From an uncultured Clostridia bacterium (GTDB lineage Bacteria; Bacillota; Clostridia; Oscillospirales; Ruminococcaceae): 64,000 bases of DNA. The notes under the pieces are model-generated. The model ran no database searches. It had not been told where the DNA came from and was given only the letters and a program-made list of their open reading frames with translations. Positions 1 to 8,951 of this stretch are shown piece after piece; within the stretch, counting starts at the first letter, position 1; each line of letters begins with the position of its first letter. The stretch is from positions 1 through 64,000 of the forward strand of contig CAMELR010000013.1 in NCBI GenBank assembly GCA_945923775.1, given 5' to 3'. The translations under genes were made by a program, and so were the position numbers.

Positions 1-55
1 ACCTATGACCCTCTGCTTGTAAGGCAGATGCTCTCCCAGCTGAGCTAAACTTCCA
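1..55 (-). tRNA. tRNA-Val (anticodon TAC), 3' part cut by window start
   Basis: Reverse complement reads GGAAGTTTAGCTCAGCTGGGAGAGCATCTGCCTTACAAGCAGAGGGTCATAGGT: D-arm plus anticodon arm TCTGC-CTTACAA-GCAGA with anticodon TAC. Confidence 0.85.
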
Positions 56-163
56 CATTTAGAAATCGCTTTTCGTTTTCGTTTCTTTTGTATCTCTCGT
101 CAAGCGACTTCTATATTATACACGCAAAAAGCAATTTTGTCAAGCGTTTTTCAAAACTTTTTT

Positions 164-1045
164 TTAATTTTTTTGTTCTTTGAGCAAGTTGCTTATTTCG
201 GCTGTTGAAAACTTATACTTCTTATTGCAAAAGTGACAACAAACTTCCGTTTCTTCGCCCTCGTCCACCAGTTTCTGGAGTTCTTTCTTGCCCAGGCTGA
301 TCAGAATTTGCTCAGTTCTTTCACGGGAACAGTCACAATAGTACACAGCTTCCCACTGATCAAGTATCTCACCGCCGAGACCCTCAAGAGCCGAAACAGC
401 AAGTTCCTCCGGCTTGAGCCCCTTCTCCAGCATTCCCGTAATCGACTCCATATGCTGCAAATTGTCCTCAATGACCTTAACAGAGCTGTCCAGAACCGGG
501 GGCACAAGCTGAAGCATATACCCGCCCGCAGCTTTTATAGTAGCGTCCTCATTGAACACTATGCCAAGGGCGCAGACCGTAGGGATCTGCTCACTCACTG
601 TATAGTATGCCGTGATATCCTCGGCAATATTCCCCGAAACCAGCGGGATCTGCCCGACATACGGTTCTTTCAGCCCCATATCCTTGACTACGGTAAGATT
701 TCCGTCGCGGCCAACGCAGGCGGCAACATCGAGTCCTCCGTCGCTTCTGAGTGGGACAACAGCCTTGGCATTGCCGACGCAGCATTTAACATTCCCGCGG
801 TAGTCCGCAACGACCGTAAGCGTACCGCAGGGACCGCCGCCATTAACGCGCAGAGTAAGGGTATCCCCCTCGTTCTTGAGCAGCGCGCCCATGATAGCGC
901 CCGCGGTGCACATTCTGCCAAGTGCGGCGGTCACTACCGGAGTAGGCTGGTGCAGGCGTTCGATCTCCCTGACGATATCGGTTGTATCAATTGCGGAACA
1001 TAATACACTTCCGTCCTCCGAAAGCGCTCTTACTAACTTTCCCAT
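164..1045 (-). CDS. hslO: Hsp33 family redox chaperone
   Basis: Hsp33-like throughout, with C-terminal CDC...CCHFC cysteine cluster. Confidence 0.9.
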   Translation of the reverse strand: MGKLVRALSEDGSVLCSAIDTTDIVREIERLHQPTPVVTAALGRMCTAGAIMGALLKNEGDTLTLRVNGGGPCGTLTVVADYRGNVKCCVGNAKAVVPLRSDGGLDVAACVGRDGNLTVVKDMGLKEPYVGQIPLVSGNIAEDITAYYTVSEQIPTVCALGIVFNEDATIKAAGGYMLQLVPPVLDSSVKVIEDNLQHMESITGMLEKGLKPEELAVSALEGLGGEILDQWEAVYYCDCSRERTEQILISLGKKELQKLVDEGEETEVCCHFCNKKYKFSTAEISNLLKEQKN

Positions 1046-1082
1046 GTTGTATCTCCATTATATGAACTATGCTGATGAAATG

Positions 1083-1826
1083 TTACTTTTTTCTTGCGCA
1101 GAACATTAGCTTGTCGCTCTGTGCGCCGGGTTCACTGTCGGTGAGGTATTCCCTGACCTCCAGGATCTCAAACCCGCTCTCCGAAAGGAGTTTCTCCACC
1201 TGTTCAGAAGGCATGGTAATCTCGCGGAAATTCTCCTCCATGCGCTCGTAAAGACCGTCCCCCGCTTCCGCGAAGATGTTCAGCGAAATATCCACGCCGT
1301 TGTCCACCGGGCTGAATTCATTCTGCCACACGCAGTAAACGTCGTCAAGGTCGTAAACGAACACATTATCCGCCAGCACCTTTTCGTGCTTATATATAGT
1401 ATTGAAGTCAAACAGCAGCAGACCTCCCCTGCGGAGATTGAGCGCCGCCGCCCTGAAGAACTTCGCGATATCCGCAGCAGAGCTGAGATGATTAACGCTG
1501 TCGAGGGTAGAAACGATGATATCCGCCTCGCCGTAAAGGTCAAGCTCCGTCATATCCTGGCAGATGTACTGCACCCCGTCGTGCGGCTTGTTCATAGCTT
1601 CCGAGAGCATATCCGTGGAAGACTCCGCGCCGATCACATCGTAGCCAAGCCCCGCCAGACGCGCCGTCAGATTTCCGGTGCCGCAGCCTGCGTCCGCCAG
1701 GAAATTCCCGTCACCGTCGCGGAACTTTCTGATTTTGCCGTCGTAATATTCCGCAATCTGGTCGTACGGGACATTCAGCGTGAGCTTGTCGTAGACCTGC
1801 GCGAAAACGCCGTAACCCGCCATCAC
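1083..1826 (-). CDS. class I SAM-dependent methyltransferase
   Basis: Motif LADAGCGTGNLTARLAGLGYDVIGAESS. Confidence 0.85.
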   Translation of the reverse strand: MMAGYGVFAQVYDKLTLNVPYDQIAEYYDGKIRKFRDGDGNFLADAGCGTGNLTARLAGLGYDVIGAESSTDMLSEAMNKPHDGVQYICQDMTELDLYGEADIIVSTLDSVNHLSSAADIAKFFRAAALNLRRGGLLLFDFNTIYKHEKVLADNVFVYDLDDVYCVWQNEFSPVDNGVDISLNIFAEAGDGLYERMEENFREITMPSEQVEKLLSESGFEILEVREYLTDSEPGAQSDKLMFCARKK

Positions 1827-2110
1827 TTATCTTCCTTCATGCGGTCGAAAACGATCTGATAACCGCCCGCCGCCTGGTAGTTCAGGGTCTTGTTGACTCT
1901 GGAAATCGTAGCGGTGCTTGCGCCGGTTTTCTTTACTATATCATTATATACACAGTTGTCGGTAAGGAGCTTCGCAACGTGCAGGCGCTGAGAAATAGCC
2001 TTCAGCTCCTGCGGCGTGCAGAGATCCTCGAAGAATGCGTAGCACTCGTCCTCAGTCTTGAGCGAAAGAATCGCCTTGAACAGATAGTCCATATTTTCAT
2101 CTTTTTTCAT
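1823..2110 (-). CDS. YerC/YecD family TrpR-like protein
   Basis: LKTEDECYAFFEDLCTPQELKAISQRLHVAKLL...GASTATISRVNKTLNY; typical YerC length and HTH. Confidence 0.85.
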   Translation of the reverse strand: MKKDENMDYLFKAILSLKTEDECYAFFEDLCTPQELKAISQRLHVAKLLTDNCVYNDIVKKTGASTATISRVNKTLNYQAAGGYQIVFDRMKEDK

Positions 2111-2298
2111 AGTATACCTCCATTAAGGCATTCCAGCGGCGAACCACCGGATAGTTTATCAACATTTTACCATATCAAAGCACAAAAGTCAAGACTTTTG
2201 ACCCCTAAAGCGAAAAAATTCCTCATAATAACCATCAAATCTTGACAAACGTCAGACAATGCGTTAGAATTATAAAAAAATGTAAAGGAGAAACACTC

Positions 2299-3057
2299 AT
2301 GAATATAATCTGGAACGCCGACAAATACGCGTCGGATTTCTCATTTGTGTATAAATACGGAGAAGATGTGCTGAGACTTCTCGACCTCCCCGCCGGGGCC
2401 TCCGTGCTGGCTCTCGGCTGCGGCAGCGGAGCACTCTCAAAGGCTCTCGCTGAGAGGGGCTACCGCGTAACTGCGGCGGACGCCTCCCCGGAGCAGCTCA
2501 GAAAAGCGCGCGAGCTGAACCCCGGCATTGAATACATACAGGCGGACGCGACAAACTTCACGCTTCCCAAGCCGGTGGACGGCGTATTTTCAAATGCGGT
2601 GTTCCACTGGATAGACAGCGAAAAGCAGGCGGATATGCTCTCCTGCATATACCGGGCATTGAAACCAGGCGGACAGCTCGTTTTCGAAATGGGCGGAAAA
2701 GGAAACAACCAGCTCATACACGCAGCTCTCACCGAGAAATTCACCGAGCGCGGACTTACTTATAATATAGGGAAATACTTCGCAAGCATAGGCGAGTACG
2801 CCCAGAAACTGGAGACCGCAGGCTTCAAGGTAGTCTACGCGACCCTGTTCGACCGTCCCACGGAGCTTCACGGAGAGCACGGAGCCGCAGACTGGATAGA
2901 CATGTTTGCCGGAAACGCATTCGAAGGTATGAGCAGCAAGCTGAAACGCGAAATTGAGCTTGCCGCGGAAGAGAGACTCCGCCCGGCGCTTTACCGCAGC
3001 GGAAAGTGGTACGCAGATTACGTGCGCCTGAGAATGAAAGCCGTAAAGCCGCTCTGA
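2299..3057 (+). CDS. SAM-dependent methyltransferase (trans-aconitate methyltransferase-like)
   Basis: VLALGCGSGALSKALAERGYRVTAADAS; VFSNAVFHWI. ATG 2299 follows AAAGGAG. Confidence 0.8.
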   Translation: MNIIWNADKYASDFSFVYKYGEDVLRLLDLPAGASVLALGCGSGALSKALAERGYRVTAADASPEQLRKARELNPGIEYIQADATNFTLPKPVDGVFSNAVFHWIDSEKQADMLSCIYRALKPGGQLVFEMGGKGNNQLIHAALTEKFTERGLTYNIGKYFASIGEYAQKLETAGFKVVYATLFDRPTELHGEHGAADWIDMFAGNAFEGMSSKLKREIELAAEERLRPALYRSGKWYADYVRLRMKAVKPL

Positions 3058-3157
3058 TTATGAAAAATCAAAAACCACTCATAAGTGCAGAAACAGTCTG
3101 CCGAAAACTATAATTTAGCGGTTACATGTTAACTACCGCGTCAGCTATTGGTTTTCG

Positions 3158-3385
3158 CTTCCTTTTGCTTACAAAAGGAAGTGGGAGCGTGAGGGCAAAG
3201 CCCTCACACTTCGCGCGCCAGCGCGAATACTCCGCACGGAGTGCGGCTACTCTGCGCGCCGGCGCGCAGTTAAACGTAAAAAGAGCGCTAAAGGGGTGTG
3301 GGGGAAAACAAGAGTTTTCCCCCACAATCAACACATTGTCTTTGTTGAGCCTATCCTCCGAAACAGTCCGGTGGACTGTTTCGGA
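3158..3385. repeat. dense array of short hairpins in intergenic DNA
   Basis: Consecutive inverted repeats, e.g. CTTCCTTTTG/AAAAGGAAG, GTGAGGGC-AAA-GCCCTCAC, ACTCCG-CA-CGGAGT, CTGCGCGC-CG-GCGCGCAG, GTGGGGGAAAAC/GTTTTCCCCCAC, TCCGAAACAGTCC-GGT-GGACTGTTTCGGA. Confidence 0.8.
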
Positions 3386-3473
3386 AGCACACTACGCCTC
3401 TGAACAAGCATTTTCACCAACATGTCAAACTGCACCCGCCCATAAAATCGGGTAAAAACTTCCGTATAAAAAT

Positions 3474-3500
3474 AAAAAACCGTCCAATGGACGGTTTTTT
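3474..3500. terminator. bidirectional rho-independent terminator
   Basis: AAAAAACCGTCCAATGGACGGTTTTTT. Confidence 0.8.
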
Positions 3501-3503
3501 ATT

Positions 3504-3588
3504 TGGTGCGGGTGACGGGACTTGAACCCGTATGTCATACAACACACGCACCTCAAACGTGCCTGTCTGCCAGTTCCAGCACACCCGC
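3504..3588 (-). tRNA. tRNA-Leu (anticodon GAG), CCA encoded
   Basis: Reverse complement GCGGGTGTGCTGG...CACGT-TTGAGGT-GCGTG...GGGTTCAAGTCCCGTCACCCGCACCA; long variable arm. Confidence 0.9.
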
Positions 3589-3759
3589 ATATATACCCGC
3601 TGAGATTTCCGAACCCTCCAGAAACCCTGATCTCTCAGTGAGTTTCTTTCTTTTGAGTTCCTGTCTCTCAACGACTATGTTATTATATCACAGGCAAGCC
3701 GATTTGTCAATAGCTTTTTCAAAAAAACTCAAATTTTTTCGAATATTTTTTTACCCCGG

Positions 3760-4011
3760 CTATTTAATGGGATACTTGTCCGGAAATTCCAGCCGGATAC
3801 CATTCTCCCTTGCCCTGCGATAAAGCGCGGACAACCGGCACAGTACCGCGTTTTCCTCGTATATCAGCGCGTCGATGGAAGGCTCGTCGCTCACGTTGTC
3901 GTAGTTTGTGCGGATACTGTCCAGCCTGTCCTTTAAATCGTCGTATTCTCGTTTAAATGCCCTTGCGCGGCTCTCCTCCGCTGTGTCGCGGCGTTTCAGC
4001 AGACCTTTCAT
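3760..4011 (-). CDS. hypothetical protein
   Basis: 83-aa ORF, charged coiled-coil-like; no family recognised. Confidence 0.5.
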   Translation of the reverse strand: MKGLLKRRDTAEESRARAFKREYDDLKDRLDSIRTNYDNVSDEPSIDALIYEENAVLCRLSALYRRARENGIRLEFPDKYPIK

Positions 4012-4080
4012 AGCGGCTCCTTTCGGCTCGTTAAGGCTCGTTACCGTGTTCTGCTGAATTATATTCTCCCCGCCCGGGAT

Positions 4081-5076
4081 TTATGCCGCTGTATCCCCGC
4101 TCTGAGAACCCTCCGGGCGAACTGCGTTCACAGTGTACCCCGCCTCGCCGAGAAGGTCGATTATCGACGGCTCCGCATAAAAATGCATGGTCCCCACAAA
4201 TACGAACGCGAGATCTCCGTTCTGGAGCGCGTTTATAACGAACTCCGCCATTCCCCGCTGACGGTCGGCGTACATCATATTATAATAAGTCTGCCAGTCG
4301 TCCGGGTCCGTGACCTCCTCCGGGTCGTAGACCTCCAGCCCGCGGAAATACTCGTCGTCGAAGCTGCTCCACGCGCTGTAAAGCTCCATCGTGGACTCCG
4401 CCTGCTGCCGGAACTTCTCATCATCGGAGCATTCGCCGAGCAGCTCAAGCTGAACGCTCATCGGAATGCTGCCCATCATCTTGTACTGAGCAGCAGCCCC
4501 CTCGACCTCACGTATCTCCTTGCGCTCCCTGTGAGCCATCTCCAGAAACGTGGTTTCCGTGCCGTACTGCGTCTGAAGCCCGGTCCTATCCAGCACCGCC
4601 GAGCCGAAAACAGACGTCCAGTAAAACGGCTTCATGTACTCAAGCGACTCATTATATATCCCGAGGCTTCTGAAATACTCCACAACCCCGTCATGCTCCG
4701 GAATGACCTCCGCCGCAGTAGTCCCGTCGAGCCTGAGATACCCCGCGCACTCGGAAACAAGCCTGCTGTCTCCGCTGAAAGCAACGGTGTCAAGCTCCGG
4801 CGCAACGTAGGTGCTGTTGCGGTACGCCTCCGTCACATACTCCGGATATACCGCGTCCTCAGTACCAGCATGCATGCTCCCAAGCAGGAACACCTGCGCG
4901 CCGGCCTGTTCGTCCTCCACCACCCAGAACGGCGGCGTGACCGCCCCCTCCTCGGCGGCGGGGGTGAGATCCACCTCCAGTGGAGAATTAGGCTCCCGGC
5001 TCCCGCCGGAGCACGCGGAAGCAAGCAGAATCCCCGCCGCGCACAGAATCGCCGCGGCAGTCCTGAAAAGTCTCAT
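4081..5076 (-). CDS. TraB/GumN family lipoprotein
   Basis: Lipobox LLASACSGG; PPFWVVEDEQAGAQVFLLGSMHAGTED; C-terminal FVFVGTMHFYAEPSIIDLL. Confidence 0.85.
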   Translation of the reverse strand: MRLFRTAAAILCAAGILLASACSGGSREPNSPLEVDLTPAAEEGAVTPPFWVVEDEQAGAQVFLLGSMHAGTEDAVYPEYVTEAYRNSTYVAPELDTVAFSGDSRLVSECAGYLRLDGTTAAEVIPEHDGVVEYFRSLGIYNESLEYMKPFYWTSVFGSAVLDRTGLQTQYGTETTFLEMAHRERKEIREVEGAAAQYKMMGSIPMSVQLELLGECSDDEKFRQQAESTMELYSAWSSFDDEYFRGLEVYDPEEVTDPDDWQTYYNMMYADRQRGMAEFVINALQNGDLAFVFVGTMHFYAEPSIIDLLGEAGYTVNAVRPEGSQSGDTAA

Positions 5077-5086
5077 GGCGCTTCCC

Positions 5087-5311
5087 TCAGTTCGAAAGGC
5101 GGCAGAGACAGTCCTCGCACGCCTGAGCCTCGTCGGCGTATTCGCTGACTTCCATGCGGTCGCCGTCCTCGCAGTAGTACACCAGCCACTTGCCGTCCTC
5201 GTTTATGAGGCATATCCTCTGATCCTCGTCGTCGCCGCTGCCGCAGATGTTGTAGTAGTAATGCGGAATATCCAGCTCAAAGAGCTTTGTTTGCAGATCC
5301 TGTACTGTCAT
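5087..5311 (-). CDS. hypothetical protein
   Basis: 74-aa ORF between same-strand genes. Confidence 0.55.
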   Translation of the reverse strand: MTVQDLQTKLFELDIPHYYYNICGSGDDEDQRICLINEDGKWLVYYCEDGDRMEVSEYADEAQACEDCLCRLSN

Positions 5312-5335
5312 AGTTCCTCCCTGTTGTCGTGTTTG

Positions 5336-5944
5336 TCAAAACAGCCTGCCGCTTATCTCGAACGCAGGCCCCTTCTGCCACAGGAATGTGGAAAGAAGTA
5401 TCTCGAAGCCCTCGCCCGGGCCGCACATGTAATCCGCCGGGTGTCCCTTCGGCAGACCGAAGCCCGCCAGCAGATTAGTTATAACTCCGCCGTGCGTTAC
5501 CATTGCCGCGCGGGTTATCTCCTTCTTCATCATGTCGCGGAAGATGATGTCAAGCCCGCTTATGCAGCGCAGCGAGAAATCCCCGAACTTCTCTCCCTCG
5601 GGAGGACATGCCTCCGGACCTCCCTTGAGCCACGCAGTGTATTCCGGAAGGTTCTCAAGCTCCTTCTGGGTCTTTCCCTCGAACTGCCCGAAATCCATCT
5701 CGGCGATCTCGTCCACCTTGGAAAGCTGGATATCCGGGTAGATGATCTGCGCAGTCTCAACGCAGCGCTTGAGCGGAGAGGTGTACACCTTCTCAACATA
5801 GGGGTATACACCCGCCTTAACGAGCTGCTGGATCTGCTTCTCGCCCTGGGGGCAGAGCGCGAGATCCGTCTGACCGATGTACTTTCCGTCGAGATTTCCC
5901 TCTGTGATTCCGTGGCGTATCAGATACAGATAGTAGTTTTTCAT
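5336..5944 (-). CDS. histidine phosphatase family protein
   Basis: LIRHGITEGN and VTHGGVITNLL motifs. Confidence 0.9.
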   Translation of the reverse strand: MKNYYLYLIRHGITEGNLDGKYIGQTDLALCPQGEKQIQQLVKAGVYPYVEKVYTSPLKRCVETAQIIYPDIQLSKVDEIAEMDFGQFEGKTQKELENLPEYTAWLKGGPEACPPEGEKFGDFSLRCISGLDIIFRDMMKKEITRAAMVTHGGVITNLLAGFGLPKGHPADYMCGPGEGFEILLSTFLWQKGPAFEISGRLF

Positions 5945-6214
5945 AGTTTTATTACCTTTCGTATTATAGAATGCTTTTTAACATGACTTGTGTTGACCCA
6001 GAGTTTCGGTCACAATATACAGCGTCTTAACCGCAGACAAATGTCGAAACCCGCCGGAAAGCGCATAACTGTTATAGATAATGCCCTATGGTGCTGTCGC
6101 ATTTTTGTGAAATATGACACTTTACAAATCGGAATATCCAGTTTATAATATACAATATGGTATTATAGATAAAATAAAGTAACCATGGGGAAAATAACAC
6201 TAAGGAGAAAATGT

Positions 6215-6883
6215 ATGAATAAAGACTTCCCCCGTATCATGACGCTTCTGCGTAAAGAACGGGGTCTTAGCCAGAAACAGGCGGCTGCCGACCTTGACGT
6301 CACCCAGGCGCTGCTGTCGCACTACGAAAACGGCAAGCGCGAATGCGGACTTGACTTCCTGGTGCGTGCCGCTGACTATTATAAGGTATCAGTAGATTAT
6401 CTGCTCGGCCGCTCGCCCATGAGCAGCGGGGCTTCCATTTCAGAGCAGGAGCTTCCAGAGAGCACCGACGCCGAGAAATACGAGGGCACGCCCTCCGGCC
6501 TGTCGGTATTCTTCCAGAAGAAGCTGCTGACGAACTCCATCGAGATACTGTTCTCACTGCTTATCAAAGCGAAGAACGCGGAGCTTTCAAAAGCTGTGTA
6601 CTCCTACATGTCGCTTGCGGTCTACCGCTGCTTCAGAATGGTACACAGCGCGGGGAGAGCGAACGACGAGCATGTGTTCAGCGTACCCGAGGAGAAGGTC
6701 GCAGGGCTTACCAGCGCGGCACTCGCCATCGAGGATATCCACGCGAGAACAGCGGGAACCTCCGGCGGCTCCGAGGACGATAAGATAACCACAGCGCGGC
6801 TGGAGCAGGAATACACCAAGCAGGCTGCGGCGCTGCTGTCGATAGTGAATACCTCCGAAAAGACCTTGAACAAACTCATGTGA
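6215..6883 (+). CDS. XRE-family HTH transcriptional regulator
   Basis: N-terminal LLRKERGLSQKQAAADLDVTQALLSHYENGKRECGLDFLVRAADYYKVSVDYLLGRS; ATG after AAGGAG. Confidence 0.85.
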   Translation: MNKDFPRIMTLLRKERGLSQKQAAADLDVTQALLSHYENGKRECGLDFLVRAADYYKVSVDYLLGRSPMSSGASISEQELPESTDAEKYEGTPSGLSVFFQKKLLTNSIEILFSLLIKAKNAELSKAVYSYMSLAVYRCFRMVHSAGRANDEHVFSVPEEKVAGLTSAALAIEDIHARTAGTSGGSEDDKITTARLEQEYTKQAAALLSIVNTSEKTLNKLM

Positions 6884-6995
6884 GCCTTATTTCATACATA
6901 CGCTGACAGCCTCCGGGCTGTCAGTTTTGGTTATAGGAGGATCCGGTCTGAATTTACGCAGACCGGATTTTTCGTCTGCGGTTTCAGAGCCGCTC

Positions 6996-8459
6996 TTACT
7001 TGTCAGCATTATCAGCCTTTTCAGCGCCGTCCTCAGGATTTCCACCCCTTCCGGTTCGCCGCCTTATGAACAGCTTCACTGCCTGAGCCGCAGTCTTGAA
7101 GTTGATAGCGCACAGGATAATAAAGAGAATGCAGTCGAGGACGTTGAGCAGCAGACCCTCGTCGAGGGTCATAATGCACACCGACATGGTGGATATGAGC
7201 ATAATGTTGATCGCCATTTTGAGGTAGTCAACGTTGACGGTTAGGAACTGCCGCGTATCAATAGCGCGAATGATGTACACCAGGAGGTAGCACGCCAGCG
7301 TAGCCACAGCCGCTCCGATAACGCCGAGCGGTGAGTTGAGCAGAACCAGGTTCAGCCCGATGTTGACAGCCGCTCCGATAATGCTTGTAACAAGGGAGTG
7401 CGAGGTCTTGTTCTTCGCCTCGTAGATGGAGCTGAGGAAGTTGTTGAAGCTCTGGAACACCACCGCCAGCACAAGGAACGGAACGTACATATACGCCATC
7501 TCAAATTCCTTGCTGCCGAAGAACGGCATGATTATCGGGCGCAGAACCAGCAGGATACCCGCCGCGGTGATGTACATAACGGTCTGCATCATGCTGAACA
7601 CGTTGGAATAGAACTCGCTGACCTTTCGGGAGTTCCGCTCGGTTATCGCGGACATATGCCAAGCCTGCGAGAATATCCCGACCACCAGAGCGGCGAGGTT
7701 CGGGAACTTATACGCGAAGGAGTAAACGCCGTTTGCGGCGCTCCCGTGGATAGCCGTGACCATGAAGGTATCGGAAACGTTGATTATCCACCACATGACT
7801 GCGGTAGGCATTAGCGGTACGCTGTACTGTATCATGCCCTTTGCAAGCTCGCGGTCGTTGCCGAGGGGTCTGTACTGCTTGAGCAGCCCGGCTCTCCAGG
7901 TCAGGAATACGATGGAGATAAGATCGCCGAGGGAAATGGAAAGCACGTAACCCACAACTCCCAGATGGAGCACACCGAGGAGCAGGATATTCAGCAGGAT
8001 AACCACCAGGGTGGTCAGGGTGCCGTCGATGGCGTACAGCCCGACTCTTCCCCGCGCCCGCACATAGATGGCGCATATTCCCTTGATGCTTCCCGTTGCG
8101 ACGTACATATAAATGAGCCACTGGTATCCGCTGAGCATGTCTATCATTCCGACCAGCGGAACGAACGCCGCGAATATCACCAGCCCGACCAGAGCTACGT
8201 TTATACCTATCGAGAGGACGTGGTTCTTCTTTCTGATGGTATCGTCCAGGGCATAGCGAAGCACACCCTCGTTTATCGAGAGCGTCACCACCGATATCAG
8301 CAGTGCCGAGGCGTTTATAATGTTGTTGACATCGCCGAATCCGTCCGCGCCGAGCCAGCTCGTATAAAAACGAAGCATGACATACACGAGGAACTTCGAG
8401 CCAAACTGCCCCAGCGCCAGAACAAAGGTGTTGCTTGCCAGCTTCTGGTACTTATTCAT
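6996..8459 (-). CDS. polysaccharide biosynthesis / oligosaccharide flippase (MATE/MVF-like)
   Basis: Multi-TM protein beginning KLASNTFVLALGQFGSKFLVYVMLRFYTSWLG, typical of Wzx-like flippases. Confidence 0.85.
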   Translation of the reverse strand: MNKYQKLASNTFVLALGQFGSKFLVYVMLRFYTSWLGADGFGDVNNIINASALLISVVTLSINEGVLRYALDDTIRKKNHVLSIGINVALVGLVIFAAFVPLVGMIDMLSGYQWLIYMYVATGSIKGICAIYVRARGRVGLYAIDGTLTTLVVILLNILLLGVLHLGVVGYVLSISLGDLISIVFLTWRAGLLKQYRPLGNDRELAKGMIQYSVPLMPTAVMWWIINVSDTFMVTAIHGSAANGVYSFAYKFPNLAALVVGIFSQAWHMSAITERNSRKVSEFYSNVFSMMQTVMYITAAGILLVLRPIIMPFFGSKEFEMAYMYVPFLVLAVVFQSFNNFLSSIYEAKNKTSHSLVTSIIGAAVNIGLNLVLLNSPLGVIGAAVATLACYLLVYIIRAIDTRQFLTVNVDYLKMAINIMLISTMSVCIMTLDEGLLLNVLDCILFIILCAINFKTAAQAVKLFIRRRTGRGGNPEDGAEKADNADK

Positions 8460-8482
8460 GTAGACATTCTTTCATTGTAGAT

Positions 8483-8950
8483 TTATTCGTCGTCCTGGGA
8501 GCTGCGGAGTTCCCTGAAGAACTCGGTGAGCACCCCGCCGCACTGTTCCATAAGAATGCGGCTGCGAACGAACGGAATATGCGTGAACCGCTCCTCAAAG
8601 AGGTTCACAACGGAGGAGCACGCGCCGTTCTTATCATCGAACGCGCCGTAAACCAGCCGTTTCAGCCGGGAGTTCATCACAGCCCCGGCGCACATAGGGC
8701 ATGGCTCCAGCGTAACGTAGAGCGTGCAGCCCGTGAGCCTCCAGCTTCCGAGACGCTTTGCCGCCTGCTCTATCGCCAGTATCTCCGCGTGAGCCGTGGG
8801 CGACTGCAAATGCTCCCGGAGGTTCCAGCCCTCGCCGATGATGTTCCCGTCAGGGTCGACGACTATTGCCCCGACCGGTATCTCTCCAAGCTCCGCGGCG
8901 CGCCGGGCGCGCTCCAGAGCCTGGGTCATATATTCCTCGTCAAGGGTCAT
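8483..8950 (-). CDS. tadA: tRNA adenosine(34) deaminase
   Basis: HAE and PCPMCAGA deaminase motifs; ARRAAELGEIPVGAIVV. Confidence 0.9.
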   Translation of the reverse strand: MTLDEEYMTQALERARRAAELGEIPVGAIVVDPDGNIIGEGWNLREHLQSPTAHAEILAIEQAAKRLGSWRLTGCTLYVTLEPCPMCAGAVMNSRLKRLVYGAFDDKNGACSSVVNLFEERFTHIPFVRSRILMEQCGGVLTEFFRELRSSQDDE

Positions 8951-8951
8951 G

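Noticed and set aside
233-1003. 256-aa + strand ORF opposite hslO
   Set aside because: Antisense to a well-recognised Hsp33 gene.
3126-3455. 109-aa ORF across the hairpin block
   Set aside because: Composition driven by inverted repeats; no SD or plausible protein family.
4811-5986. 391-aa + strand ORF opposite the TraB/GumN and phosphatase genes
   Set aside because: Antisense open frame produced by GC-rich third positions; the opposite strand genes have clear family motifs.
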